Shown here: positions 1-6,253 of the stretch, piece after piece
Layout: every line of letters starts with the position of its first letter
Position numbering within the stretch: the first letter of the stretch is position 1
DNA from: JBAZFF01 sp043815465
Lineage (GTDB): Bacteria; Patescibacteriota; Minisyncoccia; Minisyncoccales; RBG-13-42-11
Direction: 5' to 3'
DNA: 13,470 nucleotides
Assembly (NCBI GenBank): GCA_043815465.1
Contig: JBDRIW010000027.1
Location: forward strand, 1 to 13,470
Program-made: the position numbers and the translations under genes
The notes under the pieces: generated by a model
Database searches by the model: none
What the model saw: only the letters and a program-made list of their open reading frames with translations
Told to the model about the DNA's origin: nothing

Positions 1-21
1 TATGGCAATAGCTCTTACCTT

Positions 22-786
22 TTAGTAATCAAGAAAAGAAAGTACTGTTGTTTGAACTTTTTGAGCAGCTTCTTTATGATTTCCACCAAGATGTAATGGT
101 TCCGCATAGATTATTTTTACTTTTATTTTACCTATTAGTATAAAATCAATAAAAAACTTACTCCAGGAAAATTTCATGTCTTTTTCACCGTTAACCTCAA
201 TCTCGTAATAAAGTTTATCTGTTCCTTTAATGCATAGGGGGATTGTTTCCACCCCAGGTATTACGGCAAATCTACCACAAAGATTGGTAAATTTACGAAG
301 AGGCTTTCCTTCTATCGAACTATAAATTTTTTCTTCTGGGGATCCCTTAAAATCTCTTCCAGGAGAACCCGCCATCATTAAGCTCTGATTGTCGTCTAGC
401 AAGGCTTCCATTTCTCTTATCTGACTCTTAGCTGCAAATTTATTCCCATTTCTAACTATAGGAACAATAAAGGCAGTTTTCCTTAAAAAACTTAGAAATG
501 AAAGACGCTTAACGTTATCGTCTGCCACTAACACAAAAGGAAGAAAATTGGTGCTCCAAAAAGGAACTCTTAAAGCAATTACAATAAATTGATCTATCCA
601 GGATGGGTGATTAGTGACATACAACCTTTTGCCTTTTGTCCATGTGAATGCTCCTTTTCCAATAAAAATCTCTTCTATTCTTCCTGTTTTTCTGAGAATA
701 CTGAAAAAACTAAAAGAAACAAGTCCCACTAAAAGAAAAACCAAAACATATCGAGTTTTATTGAAAAATACTCTTATTCTTTTCAT
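22..786 (-). CDS. PlsC-like lysophospholipid acyltransferase family protein (divergent)
   Basis: This 254-residue protein probably transfers an acyl chain to a lysophospholipid or related acceptor at the inner face of the membrane. A hydrophobic segment at residues 13-31 would anchor it. The acyltransferase motif I (HX4D) is present as NHPSWID, with H60 and D65 as the likely catalytic pair. A basic stretch near 102-113 (RKTAFIVPIVRNG) sits where motif II is expected, and TIPLCI near 186 resembles the hydrophobic motif IV. Motif III, usually FPEGTR, appears only as AGSPGR (139-144): R144 is kept but the Glu and first Gly are lost. Length matches the family (about 240). The ATG is preceded by a clear Shine-Dalgarno, GGGAGGT, four bases upstream. 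It lies 43 bp downstream of tRNA-Arg(CCU) on the same strand with no terminator between, so they may share a transcript. The fold assignment is good; the exact substrate is unknown. Confidence 0.75.
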   Translation of the reverse strand: MKRIRVFFNKTRYVLVFLLVGLVSFSFFSILRKTGRIEEIFIGKGAFTWTKGKRLYVTNHPSWIDQFIVIALRVPFWSTNFLPFVLVADDNVKRLSFLSFLRKTAFIVPIVRNGNKFAAKSQIREMEALLDDNQSLMMAGSPGRDFKGSPEEKIYSSIEGKPLRKFTNLCGRFAVIPGVETIPLCIKGTDKLYYEIEVNGEKDMKFSWSKFFIDFILIGKIKVKIIYAEPLHLGGNHKEAAQKVQTTVLSFLDY

Positions 787-790
787 TCTT

Positions 791-797
791 ACCTCCC
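791..797 (-). promoter_or_regulatory. Strong Shine-Dalgarno site of the acyltransferase gene
   Basis: On the minus strand GGGAGGT lies four bases before the ATG at 786, an almost ideal anti-16S match. It fixes the start of the acyltransferase. It is the only convincing Shine-Dalgarno site in the window, which makes it unusual here. Confidence 0.8.
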
Positions 798-829
798 TAT
801 ATTAATTTATTTTAAAGATCTAATCCTTG

Positions 830-901
830 TGCCCCTACCAGGAATCGGACCCGGATCTAGAGCTTAGGAGTCTCTTGTTCTGTCCATTGAACTACAGGGG
901 C
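830..901 (-). tRNA. tRNA-Arg(CCU)
   Basis: Read on the minus strand this folds as a 72-nt cloverleaf. The acceptor GCCCCTG pairs with TAGGGGC (a G-T pair at the base), the D stem is GTTC/GAAC, and the T stem CCGGG/CCTGG. The anticodon loop CTCCTAA gives anticodon CCU, which reads AGG. A20 in the D loop and C35 are the usual arginine identity elements. CCA is not encoded; the discriminator A is followed by CAAG. Two oddities are visible: the T loop reads TCCGATT, with C where the near-universal T55 is expected, and the last anticodon-stem pair is an A-G mismatch. The neighbouring tRNA-Arg(UCU) has a normal TTCGATT loop. Confidence 0.92.
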
Positions 902-919
902 GATTTAACGTAGTTCAAA

Positions 920-948
920 AGTATATTATCAATTTTTTAGCTTGATTA
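920..948 (-). promoter_or_regulatory. Candidate promoter of tRNA-Arg(CCU)
   Basis: On the minus strand a good -10 box TATACT (925-920) sits about 18 bases before the tRNA 5' end. The -35 at 17 bp spacing, TAATCA (948-943), matches the TTGACA consensus at only three positions. It overlaps the -35 of the divergent htrA promoter. The -10 is plausible; the -35 is weak. Confidence 0.4.
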
Positions 949-969
949 CAAGCCAGCTTATGATATAAT
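942..969 (+). promoter_or_regulatory. htrA promoter with extended -10, giving a leaderless or nearly leaderless mRNA
   Basis: TTGATT (942-947), a 16-bp spacer, and a perfect TATAAT (964-969) preceded by TGA (961-963), forming an extended -10. Transcription should begin near 976, zero to two bases before the ATG at 978. There is no room for a Shine-Dalgarno site. A second TATAAT at 972-977 abuts the ATG but has no -35 at a workable distance. Confidence 0.7.
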
Positions 970-977
970 TTTATAAT

Positions 978-2006
978 ATGAAAGAACAATCACCGGTCGT
1001 AAAAATAGCTAAGGATGCCTGTCCAGCTGTAATATCTATAATTATGTCTAAAGATCTTCCTAAAATAGAAGGTTTTTATCTTGTTCCTTTCCAAGGTAAA
1101 AATATAATGATGCCAAGGACAAGCGATAAAAAGAAAGAAAGAACAAAGGTAGGGGGTGGCTCTGGTTTCTTTGTTTCAAAGAATGGATATGTCGTCACTA
1201 GCTGTCATGTTGTAAGCGATGCGGAAGCAGATTATACTATTGTTTTTGAGCCAGAAAAAAAATTCAAAGCTAAAGTAATCTCAAGAAACCCAATACATGA
1301 TATAGCTATTTTAAAAGTGGATGAAGGAGATATGCCATATCTAGAATTAGGAAATTCAGACGACATCCAGCTAGGAGAAAGTGTTATAACTATTGGTAAC
1401 TCTCTCGGAGAGTTTAATGATACAGTTAGCACTGGTGTGGTTTCAGGCTTAAGTAGATTTATTACTGCCTTTGCTGGAATAGGACAAGAATCGGCTATGC
1501 TTAAAGGCCTTATTCAAACAGATGCTGCTATTAACCCAGGAAACAGCGGAGGACCATTGGTGGATATGGATGGAAAGGTAATAGGAGTTAATACAGCTGT
1601 AGTAATGGGAGCTCAAAACATAGGTTTTGCTATACCTATAAATTATGCAAAGGAAGATTTGGAAGAAATTAAAAAATATGGAAAAATAATAAGACCATTT
1701 TTAGGAGTAAAATATATACTTTTGAATAAAGAAATGGCAGAAAAAAATAAATTACCTGTTGAAGCTGGAGCATTGATAATGAGAGAAAACCTCGGAGAAT
1801 CAGCGATAATAAAAGGAAGCTCTGCCGATAAAGCAAACCTAAAAGAGTTTGATATTATTACAGAATGTCAGGGTGAGATAATAACAGAAAAAAATCCCTT
1901 ATCTCATATTTTACAAAAATTAAAAGTTGGAGAACAAATTGTTTTAAAAGTACTCAGAAATAAAAAAGAATTAAAAATAAAGTTAAAATTAGAAGAAAAA
2001 AAATAA
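978..2006 (+). CDS. HtrA/DegP-family serine protease with one PDZ domain, no export signal
   Basis: A 342-residue trypsin-like protease of the HtrA family, which normally degrades or refolds damaged proteins at the envelope. The triad is complete: H77 in TSCHVV, D108 in HDIAIL and S190 in GNSGGP. The protease domain spans about 58-225. One PDZ domain follows (about 240-335), starting at FLGVKY, with the typical SSADKANLKEFDII segment. Most HtrA proteins begin with a signal peptide or membrane anchor. Here residues 1-57 hold none, and an in-frame TAA at 966-968 with no start codon between it and 978 rules out a longer N-terminus. The protein should therefore be cytoplasmic unless exported in some unusual way. 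It is transcribed alone from its own promoter, converging on tRNA-Arg(UCU), with a terminator 8 bases after the stop. Such proteins are sometimes misnamed 2-alkenal reductase. Confidence 0.9.
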   Translation: MKEQSPVVKIAKDACPAVISIIMSKDLPKIEGFYLVPFQGKNIMMPRTSDKKKERTKVGGGSGFFVSKNGYVVTSCHVVSDAEADYTIVFEPEKKFKAKVISRNPIHDIAILKVDEGDMPYLELGNSDDIQLGESVITIGNSLGEFNDTVSTGVVSGLSRFITAFAGIGQESAMLKGLIQTDAAINPGNSGGPLVDMDGKVIGVNTAVVMGAQNIGFAIPINYAKEDLEEIKKYGKIIRPFLGVKYILLNKEMAEKNKLPVEAGALIMRENLGESAIIKGSSADKANLKEFDIITECQGEIITEKNPLSHILQKLKVGEQIVLKVLRNKKELKIKLKLEEKK

Positions 2007-2013
2007 AGTAGCG

Positions 2014-2041
2014 AAAAACAGCTTTGAGTTTAGCTGTTTTT
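2014..2041. terminator. Bidirectional intrinsic terminator between htrA and tRNA-Arg(UCU)
   Basis: AAAAACAGCT (2014-2023), an 8-base loop, and AGCTGTTTTT (2032-2041) form a perfect 10-bp inverted repeat. It has a T run on the 3' side in both directions, so it can end htrA (plus) and tRNA-Arg(UCU) (minus), which converge on it. Confidence 0.8.
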
Positions 2042-2047
2042 ATTTTG

Positions 2048-2119
2048 TGCCCCCGCGAGGAATCGAACCCCGATCTAGGCCTTAGAAGGGCCCTATTCTA
2101 TCCGTTAAACTACAGGGGC
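2048..2119 (-). tRNA. tRNA-Arg(UCU)
   Basis: A 72-nt cloverleaf on the minus strand: acceptor GCCCCTG/CGGGGGC, D stem GTTT/GAAT, anticodon stem GGGCC/GGCCT, T stem CGGGG/CCTCG and a standard T loop TTCGATT. The loop CTTCTAA gives anticodon UCU, which reads AGA. A20 is present, as expected for arginine. CCA is not encoded (the discriminator A is followed by CAAA), so a CCA-adding enzyme is needed. It ends 6 bp from the shared terminator. Confidence 0.95.
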
Positions 2120-2135
2120 GTAGTCCAATCTTAAA

Positions 2136-2164
2136 ATTTTAACCTAGAAATCATCTTTGGTCAA
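2136..2164 (-). promoter_or_regulatory. Promoter of tRNA-Arg(UCU)
   Basis: On the minus strand TTGACC (2164-2159), a 17-bp spacer, and TAAAAT (2141-2136) place the start site near 2129, about 10 bases before the tRNA. The same two hexamers with the same spacing, and the same AAA after the -35, precede tRNA-Pro at 13317-13345. Confidence 0.75.
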
Positions 2165-2177
2165 CTTTGTTTCCATC

Positions 2178-2239
2178 TTCGCTCGCCAAAGGCGAGCTCG
2201 CTAGTCAATTGCTGAACATTCGCAGAAGCGAAGCGAAAG
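2178..2239. repeat. GC-rich inverted-repeat block in an AT-rich intergenic region
   Basis: GCTCGCC (2181-2187), AAA, GGCGAGC (2191-2197) is a perfect 7-bp stem. It overlaps the 10-bp palindrome GCGAGCTCGC (2192-2201). CTTCGCT (2178-2184) is complementary to AGCGAAG (2227-2233), which is followed by a further GCGAAAG, so longer-range pairing is possible. The block lies between the pilus operon end and the tRNA-Arg(UCU) promoter. No T run follows the stem on either strand, so it is not a standard terminator. Function unknown. Confidence 0.7.
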
Positions 2240-2259
2240 AAGAAAATAAAATTCTCTTC
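2239..2259 (-). terminator. Weak candidate terminator of the pilus operon
   Basis: Just after the last operon gene, the minus-strand transcript can pair GAAGAGAA with TTTTCTTC around a 5-base loop (one G-U pair), followed by TTTCGCTTC. The stem is AT-rich and the T run short, so this is only a candidate. No better terminator is visible here. Confidence 0.25.
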
Positions 2260-2265
2260 TCCTTG

Positions 2266-2562
2266 TCAAAAGGGTGATGAATATTCTTTTCCGTCTATTT
2301 CATAAAGTTTCTGACTCCTTATTGCCCATTCATCTAAAACTTTTTGATAAGTAGTTTGATTAAATTCAAGAATTTCTTTTTTTGTTATTTCTAATTCATC
2401 TTCCGTCATTAAAGCGCATTGATAAAAAATAACTAATCCCAATATAACAGAAAGGAAAGAAAGGCCAAGAAAAGTAAAGAAATAATTCTCAGCTAAATTT
2501 CTGGGAAGTTTTTGCCAAAAAGATTTAATTTTTAATAATCTTATTTTTTTAAAAAATAACAT
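2266..2562 (-). CDS. Small single-pass membrane protein at the end of the pilus operon, unknown function
   Basis: A 98-residue protein that I cannot assign to a named family. A basic N-terminus (residues 1-22, rich in Lys and Arg) is followed by one hydrophobic helix at about 27-47, then a charged, probably helical tail (52-95). The positive N-terminus predicts that the tail lies outside the cytoplasm. It starts one base after the pilO stop and is surely co-transcribed with pilMNO. It occupies the place of pilP in Proteobacteria, but PilP is a lipoprotein with a beta domain. This protein has no lipobox (C49 follows the helix in FYQC) and no beta-rich region. It may be an accessory subunit of the PilMNO complex; that is inference from position. 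The stop is TGA. Confidence 0.75.
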   Translation of the reverse strand: MLFFKKIRLLKIKSFWQKLPRNLAENYFFTFLGLSFLSVILGLVIFYQCALMTEDELEITKKEILEFNQTTYQKVLDEWAIRSQKLYEIDGKEYSSPF

Positions 2563-2563
2563 A

Positions 2564-3085
2564 TTATTTAGAAAATACCTTGATAGAAAAAGTTGTCTTG
2601 ATGTTGCTATCTCCAGCTTCTTTAATGTTAATATTTATTATTTCTATTAAATAAAGGTCATTCTCTACCCTCTCTAAAAACTTAACTAAATTAGAAAAGT
2701 TTCCATTTGCTGTAGCTTGAAAAATTATATATGACCAAGGATTAAAATTATCAGTATAATTATTTGCAGAAGTTATTTCAAAATCTAAATTTGATTGTTG
2801 GGCTTCATTTTCTAAAAAATTAATAAATTCCACGGGAACCTCTAAATTAACTAACAAATCATCTTTTTTCTTTAAATCCCCTTCTAATCCTTTATAAACA
2901 TTTTTAAACTGCTCTAATCCATCTATTTTTAATTGAAGTGTTATCAATTTATTCTCTTGCAAACTTAATTCTTTAGCACTACTTTGAATATCTTTAAACA
3001 ATGGATAGATGACAAGGAAAAAAATCGAAATAAAAAATATTAAGAAAAAAGATATAGAAATATTATTTTTTTGTTTAGAACTCAT
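2564..3085 (-). CDS. pilO: PilO-like pilus alignment-complex protein
   Basis: A 173-residue bitopic membrane protein with the PilO plan: a short cytoplasmic N-terminus, one membrane helix (about 10-29), a coiled-coil stretch (about 33-78) and a C-terminal alpha/beta domain (about 82-170) containing the FINFLENEAQQSNL segment typical of the PilO ferredoxin-like fold. PilO pairs with PilN to form the periplasmic-side part of the type IV pilus alignment complex and helps set pilus dynamics. The ATG overlaps the pilN stop (ATGA), so translation is probably coupled. Sequence identity to model PilO proteins is not evident by eye; the call rests on topology, length and its place after pilM and pilN. 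Confidence 0.8.
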   Translation of the reverse strand: MSSKQKNNISISFFLIFFISIFFLVIYPLFKDIQSSAKELSLQENKLITLQLKIDGLEQFKNVYKGLEGDLKKKDDLLVNLEVPVEFINFLENEAQQSNLDFEITSANNYTDNFNPWSYIIFQATANGNFSNLVKFLERVENDLYLIEIININIKEAGDSNIKTTFSIKVFSK

Positions 3086-3627
3086 TTAATTTTAAAATTA
3101 ATATTGAAATTTACATCAATTGGCTTTACCCAATTTGAAGGAGGAAAATTTATTTCTTTAAAATTTTCTTCTTCCTCTAATTTTTCTTTAAAAATTAACA
3201 AAGTATCTCTATCGGGAGAAAATCCTGATATACTGAAACTTATTTCATTTAATTCTTTTCCAGCTCTAGAAATAGATAGATTAGTAAAATTAATTCCCTC
3301 TGGAACTATCAAAGATAATTGAATTAAGACATCTGCCGAACTAAATTGTTCTTTATAAAATTTATCAATCTGTAAAAAAGAATTATTAAAATTTACAAGA
3401 TTGGTTTGTAAATTATGACGCTGAGGACTTTCCAACTCTCTTTCTCCCTGTTCTAATAATATTCTTTGCGATTCTAATTCTCCACTAATAAAAATTTTGA
3501 CAGATAATAAAATTAAAGAAAAAGATACGAAAAACACAAAAACAAGAAAACTTAAAGTTAAATATAGTTTCCAATTTTCTCTTTCTTTTAAATCTTTTTT
3601 TGCCTCTGGTGGCAATAAATTAATCAT
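3082..3627 (-). CDS. pilN: PilN, inner-membrane pilus assembly protein
   Basis: A 181-residue bitopic protein. It begins MINLLPPEAK, the conserved INLLP motif of PilN that docks into a groove on PilM at the cytoplasmic face. One membrane helix follows (about 21-47), then a coiled coil (about 48-105) and a C-terminal alpha/beta domain (about 110-181). Length matches PilN proteins (about 180-200). It lies 27 bp after pilM and overlaps pilO by four bases. No Shine-Dalgarno sequence precedes the ATG; the upstream bases are almost all A and T. The stop is TGA. Confidence 0.9.
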   Translation of the reverse strand: MINLLPPEAKKDLKERENWKLYLTLSFLVFVFFVSFSLILLSVKIFISGELESQRILLEQGERELESPQRHNLQTNLVNFNNSFLQIDKFYKEQFSSADVLIQLSLIVPEGINFTNLSISRAGKELNEISFSISGFSPDRDTLLIFKEKLEEEENFKEINFPPSNWVKPIDVNFNINFKIK

Positions 3628-3654
3628 TACAAATTAAAATAAATTTTTAATTTA

Positions 3655-4752
3655 TTAATTATCTCTTTTTACTCCCCTTAAGGCTAAACCAATTGCAGAA
3701 GTAAATAAAAGAGATTTTTGAATAGGAAAATTATTAGCTACTTTTTCTCCTGGAGAAATAGCATTGATCCAAGGATTACCAACTTCTACTTTAACTGATA
3801 ATTGCTCTGAAAAAATTTCTGGTAGATTTTTGAGAGTAGCATTTTCTCCGGTTAACAATATTTTTTCTATTTTATTATTTTCTGAAGAATCATCATTATG
3901 GCTCTGATAATAATCAATATATTTTTTAAGCTGTTCTATTAAGTCGGCGAGAACAGGGGTCAAAGCATCAAATACCTCCTTACCTTCCTCAGATTTATTA
4001 TCTAGCCCATGTTTAGCTTTTAATTCTTCTGCTCTCTTTAAATCAACGTTTAAATTTTTTACTATAGCAGAAGAAAAATCTCTAGCAGAAACAGGGATAG
4101 TAAAAGAATCTCTTAGAGACACACCAGAAAAAGTTATAAAAGCCGTTCTAGCTTCTCCTAAATCTATAACTGCAATTGGGGCTTTTTCAACTTCATCTTT
4201 AACCAAAGCTCTTATCATCGAAAAAGATTCTATTTCTAAAACCGTAGGAACAAGTCCAGCTTTTTTTAATACAGAAAGATATGGATCTACTGTCTTTTTA
4301 GGAAGAGCAGATATTAAAACATCGTAATGATCTTGTATTTTATTTTTTGTTTTTAAAAATGGGATGACTTGAGAATCTAAATAAACATCATTAGAGGGTA
4401 GGGGGATATAATTTTCTGCTTCAAAAACTACTGCGGCTTTTAAATCTTCTTCTGGCAAACAAGGCATATGAATGATCCTTAAAAAAGCTTTTCTCTCTGG
4501 AAGAGAAGCAATCACATATTTTGTTCCAAGCCCTCGACCCTTCACTGAAGAAACAGCTTGCTTAATAAGCGTAACTAAAGCTTCTTCATTTTTGATCTCT
4601 CCATTTCTAATAGTGCCATCTGGCAAATCTATCTCATTGAATGAAGCCACATTAAATTTCATCCCACTTTCACAAAGTCTTATTATTCTTAAAGAATGAT
4701 CTGAAAAATCTAATCCAAATGATTCCGGTTTTAACGATAAAAAATTAAACAT
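3655..4752 (-). CDS. pilM: PilM, actin-like ATPase of the pilus alignment complex
   Basis: A 365-residue cytoplasmic protein of the PilM/FtsA actin-like fold, which binds ATP and links PilN to the PilB/PilC motor. Phosphate-1 motif: GLDFSDHSLRIIRL (13-26). Phosphate-2: VIDLGEARTAFIT (195-207). The adenosine motif is LTGENATLKNLP (300-311), slightly altered from the usual LTGGG. The segment LPEEDLKAAVVFEAENYIPL (99-118) is a PilM hallmark. Length fits the family (about 350). An 85-bp gap, the largest in the operon, separates it from the upstream pilX-like gene and may hold an internal promoter. No Shine-Dalgarno is present. Confidence 0.93.
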   Translation of the reverse strand: MFNFLSLKPESFGLDFSDHSLRIIRLCESGMKFNVASFNEIDLPDGTIRNGEIKNEEALVTLIKQAVSSVKGRGLGTKYVIASLPERKAFLRIIHMPCLPEEDLKAAVVFEAENYIPLPSNDVYLDSQVIPFLKTKNKIQDHYDVLISALPKKTVDPYLSVLKKAGLVPTVLEIESFSMIRALVKDEVEKAPIAVIDLGEARTAFITFSGVSLRDSFTIPVSARDFSSAIVKNLNVDLKRAEELKAKHGLDNKSEEGKEVFDALTPVLADLIEQLKKYIDYYQSHNDDSSENNKIEKILLTGENATLKNLPEIFSEQLSVKVEVGNPWINAISPGEKVANNFPIQKSLLFTSAIGLALRGVKRDN

Positions 4753-4799
4753 TAAGGTAAATCTTTAATTTACTGAAGATCTAAATAAATCGAAAATTT

Positions 4800-4812
4800 A
4801 TTGAACTTCAAT
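4800..4812. repeat. Short palindrome upstream of pilM, possible operator
   Basis: ATTGAA-C-TTCAAT is a perfect 6-bp inverted repeat around one base. It lies at the expected start of a transcript from the candidate -10 box at 4817-4822. A short AT-rich palindrome can arise by chance. Confidence 0.3.
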
Positions 4813-4816
4813 TTTT

Positions 4817-4822
4817 ATTATA
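4817..4822 (-). promoter_or_regulatory. Candidate internal promoter (-10 only) for pilMNO
   Basis: A perfect TATAAT on the minus strand lies in the 85-bp gap before pilM. No good -35 is seen at 16-18 bp (TAGAAT is the best) and there is no extended -10 TG. In such AT-rich sequence this can occur by chance. Confidence 0.3.
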
Positions 4823-4837
4823 TACGATATAAAAAAC

Positions 4838-6250
4838 TTATTCTACCTCTTCCCAATTAACTACTTCAAATTCTGATCTAATAGAAGATACAAATGGAGG
4901 TGGATTATATATTAAATTAGAATCATTATAATTTTCTCTCTTTGAATACCCTGAAACTATTTGACTACCTGAGGTCCACTGAGTTCCCACTCTTCCATTA
5001 CTAACTATAGAACCATAAATTTCTAACTGCTCCTTTATGTTATTTATATAATGATTTCTTCCAAAATGTCCTTTTTGAGCAACAAAGATTCCTTGCATTT
5101 CCATATTATCTGGAGAATTTGGAGAAATTAATATATTTCCCTCCGAAAGCACTCCTAATCCATCAGAACCATCTAATGTTGTATATTCTATATTGTTTGA
5201 AATGATAATGTCTGTTTCTCCACTAGGATTAATTAAATCAGCAGAAGCAATAGTAACTTTTCCATTTATCTTTCCCTCTAACCAAAGATTGTCTTCAACG
5301 AAAATAACGGGACAAGAATTATCTATGCTAATTGCTGGAAGATACTTATACTCTTCATTAATAACAAAATAATCATAATGCCAACCATCCTCTTCACTAT
5401 AACCATAAACTCTATTTAAATCTGTTATTATCCAAACTTCAAACGTTCTATCATCTAGAAACTTTACATGATATCCTTTTCCATTTATATTGATATCAGT
5501 AACAGGAGGCCAATAATATTGCTGAGGATAATCTTCAACAATATCTTTGATATCAGATAAATCTATAGTTATTCCATCAAAATTAAAATAATTAACAGGA
5601 TAATTGAATAAATCTAATTGCGCATTATCAGTAGTGGTGAATACTCCTGGACATGTACATTGTCCTCCGCCATAAACACACCCGTCTGAGATAGGACAAG
5701 TATCGCAACCAAAAGAATCAGTACAAATCCACTCTTCCTTGTTTGACGTAACTAAAGATTGGTTTTCTCCGTCCATCCTTATACCACCATTTGAATGATA
5801 CAATCCTCTCACTTCTCTATCTGCTCCTGCCCAAACATTATCATTTAATAAATAAGCAAAAGCTCCGACAGATTCTTTGGCATATAAAACTTTAATTTTT
5901 CTCTCAACATTAGGAAATTTTTTTGTACTACCAGTAGAGGTAATTGTTCTAGAAGAAATTATATTGCAATTTATTTCTAATTCTATTTCCAAGCTGGCTG
6001 TTCCGATAATATTCCCAGATATATCTTCCACATCTATTTCCGTTAAACAATTATCTTCTGACTCATTGTTCAAACACCATTTATAATAATTTATCCCAGT
6101 TTCCGCTATTTCTAAAGATTGATTCCAAGCTACTTTTTGCTCAGCTTGTCTCATTTGTAATAAAATAAATCCTAAAAGACCAGAGAGTATCAATATAAAA
6201 ACTACTCCAAAAACAAGGACATACGTTATAATGATTCCTTTATTTTTCAT
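4838..6250 (-). CDS. PilX-like minor pilin or pilus-associated protein with a beta-rich body
   Basis: A 470-residue protein with an N-terminal pilin-like helix: a short leader MKNKG, then a hydrophobic stretch (about 6-32), then an amphipathic helix with SLEIAETGINYYKW (45-58), the pattern of PilX N-terminal domains. If cleaved after G5 the mature protein would lack the usual Glu at position 5 (Tyr instead), as seen in some atypical minor pilins. The body contains a cysteine cluster (C176, C182, C185, C191, C198, C200) within 25 residues, suggesting disulphides or a metal site. From about 320 on, short beta-rich repeats (GKINGKVTIAS, GVLSEGNILIS, IFVAQKGHFG, IYGSIVSNGRVG) resemble a beta-helix or polymer-forming fold. 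It lies 3 bp after the PilW-like gene. Probably part of a tip complex with the two pilins upstream; that role is inferred. Confidence 0.72.
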   Translation of the reverse strand: MKNKGIIITYVLVFGVVFILILSGLLGFILLQMRQAEQKVAWNQSLEIAETGINYYKWCLNNESEDNCLTEIDVEDISGNIIGTASLEIELEINCNIISSRTITSTGSTKKFPNVERKIKVLYAKESVGAFAYLLNDNVWAGADREVRGLYHSNGGIRMDGENQSLVTSNKEEWICTDSFGCDTCPISDGCVYGGGQCTCPGVFTTTDNAQLDLFNYPVNYFNFDGITIDLSDIKDIVEDYPQQYYWPPVTDININGKGYHVKFLDDRTFEVWIITDLNRVYGYSEEDGWHYDYFVINEEYKYLPAISIDNSCPVIFVEDNLWLEGKINGKVTIASADLINPSGETDIIISNNIEYTTLDGSDGLGVLSEGNILISPNSPDNMEMQGIFVAQKGHFGRNHYINNIKEQLEIYGSIVSNGRVGTQWTSGSQIVSGYSKRENYNDSNLIYNPPPFVSSIRSEFEVVNWEEVE

Positions 6251-6253
6251 TTA

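Noticed and set aside
1..21. Start of another minus-strand gene downstream of the acyltransferase
   Set aside because: Only 21 bases are available and no start codon is convincing.
2178..2201. GC-rich hairpin as an intrinsic terminator for the pilus operon
   Set aside because: No run of T follows the stem on either strand; kept as a repeat of unknown role.
2266..2562. Last operon gene as PilP
   Set aside because: No lipobox, no beta-rich C-terminal domain, and too short; only the gene position matches.
3071..3322. Plus-strand open frame of 83 codons opposite pilN
   Set aside because: Antisense shadow of pilN; no ribosome site or recognisable protein features.
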